Shown here piece by piece: positions 1-7,088 of a DNA stretch of 54,978 bases. The notes beneath the pieces are model-generated. The model ran no database searches and had not been told where the DNA came from. It saw only the letters and a program-made list of their open reading frames with translations. The number at the start of each line of letters is the position of its first letter. The first letter of the stretch is position 1. The translations under genes were made by a program, and so were the position numbers. Source of the DNA: a virus; the IMG/VR virus record IMGVR_UViG_3300023242_000561, positions 1 to 54,978 of that record; one strand, 5' to 3'.

Positions 1-78
1 CGTTTCTTTTATACCAAACGTGTGCCAAATTGAAACCCAAGATTGCTTTTTGCATCGACGCGATGGTAAATGAATGCC

Positions 79-148
79 AACGTATGTAGAACATACACCC
101 TCTTAAAGTCATAAGCTTTAAAATACAAATTTTAAAGTCACAAGAATT
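79..148 (+). repeat. 70-nt leader repeat, copy 1
   Basis: This 70-nt stretch is identical to 504-573. It holds two dyads: GTATGT/ACATAC around AGA (82-96) and 9-bp arms CTTTAAAAT/ATTTTAAAG around ACAA (116-137). It also holds a direct repeat TTAAAGTCAYAAG with a 29-nt step. It lies about 30 nt before the start of a tiny gene. The dyads could be repressor sites or RNA hairpins in a leader; the sequence alone does not decide. Confidence 0.9.
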
Positions 149-180
149 AAGAAATAATAATAACTTTTAAAATTAAGATT

Positions 181-252
181 ATGCCTAATCACGTAAAAAA
201 AAGATTGAAAAAATTTAGGAAAGAGATAATGTTGAATGGTGCGCTTTCTTAA
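181..252 (+). CDS. tiny basic peptide (23 aa), hypothetical
   Basis: A 23-codon reading frame starts at ATG 181 in the context GATTATG, the same ATTATG setting used by other + strand starts here. It follows the 70-nt repeat by 32 nt. The peptide is very basic (KKRLKKFRKE near residues 6-15) and has no recognisable domain. Its stop overlaps the first base of the 17-nt boundary repeat. It occupies the same slot as the 40-aa gene after the second repeat copy, but the two peptides do not look alike. It may be a leader peptide or a small DNA- or RNA-binding peptide. Function is unknown and translation is inferred only from context. Confidence 0.45.
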   Translation: MPNHVKKRLKKFRKEIMLNGALS

Positions 253-268
253 TTGTGCCTAACGTTAA
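252..268 (+). repeat. 17-nt boundary repeat, copy 1
   Basis: ATTGTGCCTAACGTTAA is identical to 700-716. It sits at the 3' end of the tiny gene. Just downstream, TTAAGGC (265-271) and GCCTTAA can pair across an 11-nt loop, and TTCGTT/AACGAA can form an alternative hairpin. GCCTAAC fits the RYYYAAC core of integron attC sites, but no complete attC site is visible. Confidence 0.8.
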
Positions 269-319
269 GGCTATGTTTCGTTGCCTTAAAACGAAGCTAA
301 TTATTAACTACAAATGATT

Positions 320-505
320 ATGAGCAATGAAAATATAGCCAGTGTTAGCAAACGTTTTATTATCGAGGTATTCTTAAACGATAGAAGACTAGAATATAGA
401 GCTTCTAATAATGAAATGGATATTGATAAAGAACTGATAGAGTTAAAGAGGACTTACAAAAGTAATAACTGTGTTTTCTATAAAGGTAAACTAAATGTTT
501 GCTAA
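320..505 (+). CDS. hypothetical small protein (61 aa)
   Basis: The reading frame encodes 61 aa from ATG 320. An in-frame ATG at 314 is possible, but 320 has the ATTATG context typical of this phage. The product is charged and soluble: an N-terminal half FIIEVFLNDRRLEYRA that could form a beta hairpin, then an acidic/lysine-rich helix-like segment, and a C-terminal Cys. The stop TAA lies inside the TAACG that opens the second 70-nt repeat, so gene end and repeat are fused. No family is recognised. It is the second gene of the first duplicated module. Confidence 0.6.
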   Translation: MSNENIASVSKRFIIEVFLNDRRLEYRASNNEMDIDKELIELKRTYKSNNCVFYKGKLNVC

Positions 506-573
506 CGTATGTAGAACATACACCCTCTTAAAGTCATAAGCTTTAAAATACAAATTTTAAAGTCACAAGAATT
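504..573 (+). repeat. 70-nt leader repeat, copy 2
   Basis: Identical to 79-148, with the dyads at 507-521 and 541-562. It begins inside the stop codon of the upstream gene and ends 14 nt before the ATG at 588. Perfect identity between copies 425 nt apart, when the genes they precede differ, means either recent duplication or strong selection on the element. Confidence 0.9.
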
Positions 574-587
574 TAAAAATAAATATT

Positions 588-710
588 ATGACAGAACTAG
601 AAAAACATAGAGAAACTTGGCAAGATAAAACTGAAAGCCAAACGGATAAAACACCGTATGAAGTATTAGAGCAAATTACAAAGTTGAAAGACGAAATGTA
701 TTGTGCCTAA
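588..710 (+). CDS. hypothetical small acidic protein (40 aa)
   Basis: The frame encodes 40 aa from ATG 588 (context TATTATG), 14 nt after the second 70-nt repeat. The peptide is highly charged and helix-prone (LEKHRETWQDKTE, then YEVLEQITKLKDEM), suggesting one or two short helices, perhaps a coiled coil. The last residues and stop (TGTGCCTAA) are part of the 17-nt boundary repeat, so the coding end is made by the repeat itself. No family is recognised. It holds the same position as the 23-aa gene at 181-252. Confidence 0.6.
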   Translation: MTELEKHRETWQDKTESQTDKTPYEVLEQITKLKDEMYCA

Positions 711-716
711 CGTTAA
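700..716 (+). repeat. 17-nt boundary repeat, copy 2
   Basis: Exact copy of 252-268. Here it supplies the last codons and the stop of the 40-aa gene. Two identical boundaries behind different tiny genes support a modular, cassette-like organisation. Confidence 0.8.
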
Positions 717-753
717 AATGTATGGTTAGTGCCGACTAAATAAAACATAAATT

Positions 754-993
754 ATGAAAATAGAAGAACAAATTTTACAAATATTACACGACTTTGAAAC
801 ATTTAAGTTAACAAACGATGAACAAGGTGTTTACGCAAAAACAACAAGCTATATACCATTTATTGACCGAATTAAGGCATTAACTATACATAGTGTTGTT
901 GTGCCGAAGGGTACGTTGTGCGATTGCGGAAGTAGTGATTTTGATAAGCTAGGATTCTGCCCTTGGTGTGATACTGATGCTTATTCACATTAA
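754..993 (+). CDS. small zinc-ribbon-like protein (79 aa)
   Basis: The frame encodes 79 aa from ATG 754 (context AAATTATG). The N-terminal half is helical and charged. The C-terminal third carries CDCGSSDFDKLGFCPWCD: a CxC pair, then CPWC after about 11 residues, the spacing of a small zinc-binding knuckle or ribbon. Such proteins in phages are often early regulators or host-takeover factors, but no specific family can be named. It is the last gene of the second duplicated module. The following ~400 nt hold no confident gene. Confidence 0.7.
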   Translation: MKIEEQILQILHDFETFKLTNDEQGVYAKTTSYIPFIDRIKALTIHSVVVPKGTLCDCGSSDFDKLGFCPWCDTDAYSH

Positions 994-1170
994 TTATAAC
1001 GGTTTAAATATGAGTAGTGGCGTGAAAAAGGGTTAACAGTAGCGTACATAAACCAGTAACCCTGCTAGTTATACAGACTAAATACACCAAGCCTTTACTG
1101 TATATGGTAGGTGAGAAAGCTGTTAGATGTACTTAGCCATTACTTATATTTATTGTTTGTTAGCGTAAAA

Positions 1171-1207
1171 AGAGAAACCCCATCCTAATAAGAATGGGGT
1201 TATCTCT
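1171..1207 (-). terminator. hairpin, possible leftward terminator
   Basis: The stem is AACCCCAT/ATGGGGTT extended by AGAGA/TCTCT, with a single unpaired A and a 10-nt loop. Read on the - strand it is followed by TTTTTACG, a short U-run. On the + strand there is no U-run. It would act on late transcripts that pass the hairpin at 1638-1669. The weak U-run keeps confidence moderate. Confidence 0.45.
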
Positions 1208-1263
1208 CCAAAAGAAAAGAAAACAACCGTAAGGAATGTTTAGTCTTTAATTTCTTACAATGA

Positions 1264-1377
1264 GAACCAACCTCTGAATGTGCAGCAGCTATAAGCGATC
1301 CGAGCGACCAGTATATGAAAGGTATGGAAATGAAGGAAAAGTACAATGAAATAAAGAGTGTTCTAAATACCCTCTAA
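1264..1377 (+). pseudogene. possible remnant of a small gene
   Basis: An open frame runs from a TGA at 1261 to TAA at 1375-1377 and reads like a real protein tail (ECAAAISDPSDQYMKGMEMK, then a charged helix). Its first ATG is only at 1315, leaving 20 aa. An ATG at 1260 in another frame ends after five codons, so one frameshift near 1270 would restore a longer start. It may be a decayed small gene, or the real gene may start at 1315. Evidence is compositional only. Confidence 0.25.
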
Positions 1378-1401
1378 CAGTTAAGATAAAAATAGTACGA
1401 A

Positions 1402-1590
1402 ATGGCAAGAGTAAAAAATATATGTATAAACTCTTTAAAGATTGGTAGTATGGTTAATACTTGTAAACTTTGTGAAATGATTGATGTTAGAATAGGATTG
1501 GAATATTTCTGTATAGTGTATGCTAATTTGCTTTATAAAGCCCCTGAGATTTCAATATTTGAAACTCCTGAAGCCTTAGATACGGAATAG
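1402..1590 (+). CDS. hypothetical small protein (62 aa)
   Basis: The frame encodes 62 aa from ATG 1402. The peptide begins MARVKNICINSLKIGSMVNT and contains CKLC near residues 21-24, a lone CxxC pair, plus a hydrophobic stretch (LEYFCIVYANLLY) too short and mixed to be a sure membrane segment. It ends about 50 nt before a strong intrinsic terminator, so it is the last gene of the + strand run and converges on the late operon. No family is recognised. Confidence 0.6.
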   Translation: MARVKNICINSLKIGSMVNTCKLCEMIDVRIGLEYFCIVYANLLYKAPEISIFETPEALDTE

Positions 1591-1637
1591 TTCTGGAAAT
1601 GGCTTTAAAATCAAAACTTATTATGAATAACTCCCTT

Positions 1638-1673
1638 ACCTCTAGGCTGTTTGACATATGCCTAGAGGTTTTT
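1638..1673 (+). terminator. strong intrinsic terminator between convergent blocks
   Basis: A perfect 10-bp stem (ACCTCTAGGC / GCCTAGAGGT) with a 12-nt loop is followed by TTTTT on the + strand. It ends the + strand small-gene run. It lies 10 nt from the 3' end of the leftward late operon, so the stem could also slow or end late transcripts, though that side lacks a U-run. Confidence 0.9.
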
Positions 1674-1682
1674 AAGTCATTA

Positions 1683-4600
1683 CTACTTAGAGAATATTTT
1701 TAACCATTTTCTTTTCTCTTCAGGATATTGTGCTTCAAACACATTCTTAAGAAATGATCTTTGTATAACAAACTTCTCAAATGGGTTCTTACCTTTATAA
1801 GGTCCACTTTGTAGCTCATCTGTGAATACAAAACTCTTATAGAAACCTACAACACTATCTAACTGATTAGCTATTGCGGTAGGCGACTTGATTAGATTTA
1901 CAGCTTCTATTGGTGATACCAAAGCAGTAAGTTCTAGTACTGTTTTATGTGCTTGGAACAAAACAAACTGTGATAACCAATCATCATCATCATCATCGTC
2001 AAATTGAGATAAAAGAATCTGAAAAATAGCATACATTAGTGCCATAGCTGCTAATTCTAAAGCAGTTCTTAATAAGTTTCTTTTTTCCATTGGAGATAAC
2101 TTATTCCAATATTCAACAGCTTTTTTACTACCTTCACCACTAAGACGAATACTCATTAATTTACTAACAGCTTTTTGGTTTTCTTTATCTTTAGTTACTA
2201 CATTAAAATAACCTCCTACTAGGTCTTTAAGAACTCTACCAGATGTTCTTAAGTAACCTTCATCTTCCATACCTGTTCTAGGGTTAATACCCTTAGCTTT
2301 CATTCTTGTTGAAATACCGTTAACTAAGAAGTTACGGTGTAGTAAAAGTGTTTGTCCCAAAGCATCTCTACTAACAGCAGACCTGTCTAAACCTGACACT
2401 CTTCCGTCAATCCTATCCCCTATTAAATTCACTTTACCTTTCAATAAAGAAAGTTGTTCTTCAAGTTTTGGAACTTCTTTATATTCCTCTTTAAGTTGAC
2501 GAGTACCTTTTTCATCAATACTGAACATACTCCTAACTGTAGGATAACTCTCCCACTTAGTCATATCTCCACCATTGTTCTTATATTCCTTCTTGCTTAT
2601 AAACTTACCGTCTATCAGTCTATGATAGTTGAGTTGACTTATTACAAGTTGACCTTTAGTAGCATGATCAAATATCTTATACCCACCGAAGAACATATTT
2701 CCCTCATTGATAAAACCCCTTTTTAATTTGTTTATTGAACTATTACTAAATTGTGATACCGCAGTTTCAGTAACTTCAAAGTAATCCATCCACATTTGAA
2801 CTTCAGAAGTCTGTACTTTTGACTCCATATCTGGAATAATCTTAGTAATTAACTCTTTATAATACTCCTGTTTAGATTCTAACTTAGTTCTAGTATCACT
2901 ATATTCTCCAACTATATCTTCAATAGCTCCATATATAGATGAAGTTATTGCTGAAGTAACTATAGTAAATGGATTATTACCTAAGTTGTTTCTTCTAACA
3001 TAAGCTGAGAAAGAAGCTAATATTTTTGATATGTTAATCTGCTTACCAAAGAAAGGTAAGTCTACAGTCATTTCACTTAACTCTTCACCATATACATAAC
3101 CGTCTAAGAATGATGCAAACATCTTTGTTGCATTTTCTGTGTTAGTAGCTTTTTTATTCTTATTTAAGTTAATTCTAGATTCTAATCGGTTTAAAACTAT
3201 ATTAAGATCAGGAGCTATACTAGCCATTCTCTTAAAGTTATGTGCCATGTTTACATGTTTGGCTAATAAGAACGCTATATCCTGAGACATATCACCATCA
3301 ACGTCACTTAGTTTCTTTCTATAATAGACAGGAATCATTCTGTTTAGTTTCTGATTATCTAAATCTATAGAATCATCTCCTTTAAGACCAAACATATCAT
3401 CGTCTTCTCTTGAAAAGATAACGTCTTTAATTGGTTCTTTAATACCCTCCCAACCTTCAGACCAAACTAAGAAACGCTCTAATGGTTGTTTTCTAATTTG
3501 AGGTAATAGAAATAGGTTTCTGCCTGATATTTTATTTTCAGGTAAGGCTCTATCACCTAAAGCTTTAACAGATAGAGTTGTAATATACAACTTCTTCTGA
3601 GCTTCAGTCATACTACTATATTTTTTATTAACCCATTTTTGAGAAGGTAATATCCTTTCATTAGCAAAAATACTACTAGCTTCTTCAAATTCGTCATTCT
3701 TGACAGAGTTTTCTCTCATCCAAGCACCCCATCTTTTAGTGTACATTAAAAGTCTGTTCTGTTTATCTACTTCTGCTGAAGTAACATTAAGTGGAGAAGT
3801 ACTTTCATATTTTTGAAAGAACAAGGCTCTAGTTTCAGATATTTCTTCTTCAACTTCACTATAGCTTTCATAACCAAAAGATTTAGCTAATTCGTTCATT
3901 ACTTCATCTTTACTCTGAAACCAAGCTTCCCAAAGATAGGGTGATAACATATTACCTGTTCTTTTATCATCATCAGAATTTCTTTCATACATGTAGTCCA
4001 GACTATTAACTCCTTCAGCTTTAGCTTCTTTAATTGCATTCGCTAGAGTCTTACTAGCTTCTATAGTAACATCAGAAGCTTCATCTTTTTTAAGTTTAAC
4101 CGCAGCATACATATTACGTAGAATCTTATCATCTACATCAGCCATAGAAGCGAAATTCTTAGATAGTGACCAGATGTCACCTCTTTTTTGTTTCAATTCT
4201 GTACGTATATCTTCTTTATTCTTATACCCACCTCTATCATTCTCCCAAATAAAATTCACAGCACGATCTTCCATCTTATCTATAAGGTGCTGCTTAATTG
4301 TATTAGCCAAACCATTAGCTTGACTTAATGAGTTTGCTGAGTAAGCAGTCAGATCAAATCCATACTTTTTAAATTCTTCTACAGTAACTTCATCATCTTT
4401 TAAATGATGTAGTTTATTAGTAATGTTACTAAAACTAACTACAACATCATGCATATCTACTAGTTCTTTAGCAGTAAAGTCTACATTTTGACCTAGTTCT
4501 TGAAACCTATCTAAGAACTGACTCATATCCTGTATTGCTTTTTCTGCGAATAGAGTAATACTATAAACTTCATTACTCTCACGTATTGCAAACTTCATTC

Positions 4601-7088
4601 TATTTTTAATATCTCTTAACTCACTTGTAGAACCACCTGAGTTTCTAAGATTAATAATAATTGAATTTAGTTCTTCAATGGCCTTTTGAGCAATATTACG
4701 AACCTTTTCTACGTTAGGGTTCTCAAAATCCATATGATCACTAGGGTCTTCTACAGTATTATAGATGTTATCGTCGTTACCATAATCATCTACATCTCTA
4801 TTTGGACTTACTTGAGATACTGAGGTAGCCCCTTGACTAGGGGAAATGCTCGCAACTATTCTTTCTTTCTGAGTTCTAGAAGAATTGTCTGTACCTGTAT
4901 AAACCATTTTACCTGTAGCTACGGAATATACATTTCCTTTATTGGAAACTATATATCGAGTACCATTATATTCAGTAGTGGGATAACTACCTAATACTTC
5001 TAGATTAGAGGGATCAGGTGTTCCTGAAAATTTAGTTCCGTCAGGTCTGACTAACTGTGCTTTACCTGAATCATTAATGTTCCACAATAGATATAACTTT
5101 CCATTATGTCTTACAACACTACCAGATTTGACTTTTTTGTCTTGATCATCAAATAACTTAACTTCATCTTCATTTTTAACTTGATCTCCTAAAGATACAG
5201 TTCTTTCTTCTTGAACTGCTGAAGCCATAGGAGAAGTCTTGTTACTATCTAAGTGACTTGATTGAACAGGATTATCTATTAATTGATCTTTACCTGTATC
5301 AGGATTATTAGAAGAATGAATTACAGTCTTATTACTTCCTCTAGTTACAGCCACATATAAAGCTTGACTTCTTTCTCTATTAGTTCTTCTATCTTTTTGA
5401 TTTAGGAGATTGTCTTCTAATACATATACATTACGATACGTAGAACCTTGAGACTTATGTGCAGTAACTACATATCCATAATCTAGTCTAGGAAAAGCTT
5501 CGGTAGTTAAGAAAGCATGATACTTGTTATACTTATTGTAAAAGTTATCAATAATATTCTGTATTTTTTTTCTACTGGGTCTATCGAGAAACATTATCTG
5601 TTGGCTAACATCACCAGTTAGATTGTTTCTAACATCAATATAAGAACCTGAAAGTCCTTTTATAAAAGCTACTAGATTTCCTTTTTTATCTTTAATTTCT
5701 TTACTAAAATCTTGTACTGGAACAGGTTCACTTATTACAGTATAATCTACTGAGTTTTCAATAATAGGTTCTTTCTTGTTATCTAAGTTTGTAGTATAAG
5801 CAGTTAATTGCTCACCTTTAACAACTAGAGCTTTATCATTAAGACCTAACTTCTGTCTAGCAAACTGATTCATATGGAATACAGACTGCTTTGACTTTTC
5901 ATTAGTTTCATTATTATAAGTAACAATCTTTGTATTCTTAGAATTATTGAGAAAATCTCTTTTCCACATCTCTAATATAACAGTAGCGTTGTTACTAAAT
6001 ATAATTCCTGTGTTTGTATCTTTATCAAATTCAGTAACTCTATCTGAGTCTTTTAAAGGTGAAGCTTTCGCATTATCTCTTAAATCAATATTGGCTACTA
6101 TTCTATCACTAACTTTAACAATAGGTGATTCTTCACCTTGTCTCATTCTTTCAGTAAGCTCAACTAAAGTATGATCAAAAGAAACGCTATCAGAACCATT
6201 TTCACCAATAGGAGGTAGTTGAGCATTATCTCCCATGAATATAACTTTAGCTGAAGGATTCATCCAAGTCTTCATTTCTTTAAACAAGTCTTTTGTTAGC
6301 ATAGAAGCTTCATCCATTACTACAACTCCTGCTTTAGATATAGGAACTCCACCATTTTTTCTAGCCCATAGATCAGGCATAAAACTAAATGTCTTTTCAT
6401 TTAGCTTTATAGATAAGGCAGATTGTATAGTAGACACATCATCACCAGCTTCACCTACATCTTGTAAAACATATTTGGCTTTATGGGTAGGTGCTACATA
6501 CATTAGATTCTTACGGTTGTTCTGTTCCATAAGAACCTTTTTAATAATAGTAGTTTTACCTGTACCAGCTCTACCTTTAAGTGTTGCAAATTGAGCATCA
6601 CTATTATTTAAAAAGTCAGTAAGTTTATCTATGGCTACTTTTTGTTGTTCGTTAGCTTCAACTCCTGGAAAAAGTTCATACTTTGGCTCTATGGTTGTGT
6701 CTTCAACTGTGTAATAAGTAGTAGGACTATCACCTTTTAACTCTTTATTATTTAGATTACGAGTAAATTTAATATGAGGTTCACCATTCGCATCTAGTTC
6801 TTGTAGTTGTGATTGATTCTCACTTACCATAGGGTATAACCACTCACCTATTTTTCTACGAAAACTATTGGAATATACTTCAGCTTTACGTCGTAAAGCT
6901 AAATTTCTATCTCCTGTCTCATTTAATAGTTGTTGGAATAGAATAGATTGCTCCCCATTAGAAGTCATCTCTAGACTATAACCGTTGTTTAATGACCATA
7001 ACGCATAGGCTTTTTCTTTACCTACAGCATTAGTTAGTTCATCAAACTGAGACTTAACAACTTGATCATTTAGATTTGGACAAACCAT
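1683..7088 (-). CDS. SF1 helicase fused to a large virion-type protein (1801 aa)
   Basis: Residues about 140-600 form a complete SF1 (RecD/Dda/Pif1-like) helicase: Walker A GRAGTGKTT (172-180), Walker B MDEAS (258-262), motif III GDNAQLPP (286-293), LTERMRQ (311-317), TAHKSQGS (542-549) and ALYVAVTRG (576-584). All key ATPase residues are present. About 1200 residues follow that are helical, charged and unlike any helicase, with one hydrophobic segment near 1676-1694 and then seven Asp in a row (about 1697-1703). The start overlaps the stop of the RNA polymerase gene (ATGA), so the two are translationally coupled. It is the last gene of the late operon, beside predicted virion cargo. I infer a protein packed in the capsid and injected with the polymerase. 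A non-virion replication helicase is the alternative. Confidence 0.85.
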   Translation of the reverse strand: MVCPNLNDQVVKSQFDELTNAVGKEKAYALWSLNNGYSLEMTSNGEQSILFQQLLNETGDRNLALRRKAEVYSNSFRRKIGEWLYPMVSENQSQLQELDANGEPHIKFTRNLNNKELKGDSPTTYYTVEDTTIEPKYELFPGVEANEQQKVAIDKLTDFLNNSDAQFATLKGRAGTGKTTIIKKVLMEQNNRKNLMYVAPTHKAKYVLQDVGEAGDDVSTIQSALSIKLNEKTFSFMPDLWARKNGGVPISKAGVVVMDEASMLTKDLFKEMKTWMNPSAKVIFMGDNAQLPPIGENGSDSVSFDHTLVELTERMRQGEESPIVKVSDRIVANIDLRDNAKASPLKDSDRVTEFDKDTNTGIIFSNNATVILEMWKRDFLNNSKNTKIVTYNNETNEKSKQSVFHMNQFARQKLGLNDKALVVKGEQLTAYTTNLDNKKEPIIENSVDYTVISEPVPVQDFSKEIKDKKGNLVAFIKGLSGSYIDVRNNLTGDVSQQIMFLDRPSRKKIQNIIDNFYNKYNKYHAFLTTEAFPRLDYGYVVTAHKSQGSTYRNVYVLEDNLLNQKDRRTNRERSQALYVAVTRGSNKTVIHSSNNPDTGKDQLIDNPVQSSHLDSNKTSPMASAVQEERTVSLGDQVKNEDEVKLFDDQDKKVKSGSVVRHNGKLYLLWNINDSGKAQLVRPDGTKFSGTPDPSNLEVLGSYPTTEYNGTRYIVSNKGNVYSVATGKMVYTGTDNSSRTQKERIVASISPSQGATSVSQVSPNRDVDDYGNDDNIYNTVEDPSDHMDFENPNVEKVRNIAQKAIEELNSIIINLRNSGGSTSELRDIKNRMKFAIRESNEVYSITLFAEKAIQDMSQFLDRFQELGQNVDFTAKELVDMHDVVVSFSNITNKLHHLKDDEVTVEEFKKYGFDLTAYSANSLSQANGLANTIKQHLIDKMEDRAVNFIWENDRGGYKNKEDIRTELKQKRGDIWSLSKNFASMADVDDKILRNMYAAVKLKKDEASDVTIEASKTLANAIKEAKAEGVNSLDYMYERNSDDDKRTGNMLSPYLWEAWFQSKDEVMNELAKSFGYESYSEVEEEISETRALFFQKYESTSPLNVTSAEVDKQNRLLMYTKRWGAWMRENSVKNDEFEEASSIFANERILPSQKWVNKKYSSMTEAQKKLYITTLSVKALGDRALPENKISGRNLFLLPQIRKQPLERFLVWSEGWEGIKEPIKDVIFSREDDDMFGLKGDDSIDLDNQKLNRMIPVYYRKKLSDVDGDMSQDIAFLLAKHVNMAHNFKRMASIAPDLNIVLNRLESRINLNKNKKATNTENATKMFASFLDGYVYGEELSEMTVDLPFFGKQINISKILASFSAYVRRNNLGNNPFTIVTSAITSSIYGAIEDIVGEYSDTRTKLESKQEYYKELITKIIPDMESKVQTSEVQMWMDYFEVTETAVSQFSNSSINKLKRGFINEGNMFFGGYKIFDHATKGQLVISQLNYHRLIDGKFISKKEYKNNGGDMTKWESYPTVRSMFSIDEKGTRQLKEEYKEVPKLEEQLSLLKGKVNLIGDRIDGRVSGLDRSAVSRDALGQTLLLHRNFLVNGISTRMKAKGINPRTGMEDEGYLRTSGRVLKDLVGGYFNVVTKDKENQKAVSKLMSIRLSGEGSKKAVEYWNKLSPMEKRNLLRTALELAAMALMYAIFQILLSQFDDDDDDDWLSQFVLFQAHKTVLELTALVSPIEAVNLIKSPTAIANQLDSVVGFYKSFVFTDELQSGPYKGKNPFEKFVIQRSFLKNVFEAQYPEEKRKWLKIFSK

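Larger units (their letters stand above)
994..1401. other. gene-poor stretch with cassette-like element and hairpin
   Basis: No convincing gene is seen. The first part (about 997-1165) opens with TATAACGGTTTAAATATGAG and closes with TTGTTAGCG. From memory this resembles intergenic cassette-type repeats of Flavobacteriia, which is a recollection rather than a search. A strong hairpin follows at 1171-1207: arms AGAGA+AACCCCAT and ATGGGGTT+TCTCT with a 10-nt loop. On the - strand it is followed by TTTT, so it could be a backup terminator for leftward transcription. A decayed coding remnant may lie at 1264-1377. Confidence 0.5.

Noticed and set aside
1-80. Partial gene at the left edge
   Set aside because: No frame in the first 80 nt looks coding; GTTTC/GAAAC arms and a CCAACG boundary suggest the end of another module outside the window.
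252-716. True integron attC sites at the GCCTAAC motifs
   Set aside because: GCCTAAC fits one core box, but the partner GTTRRRY box and paired inner boxes could not be found at proper spacing.
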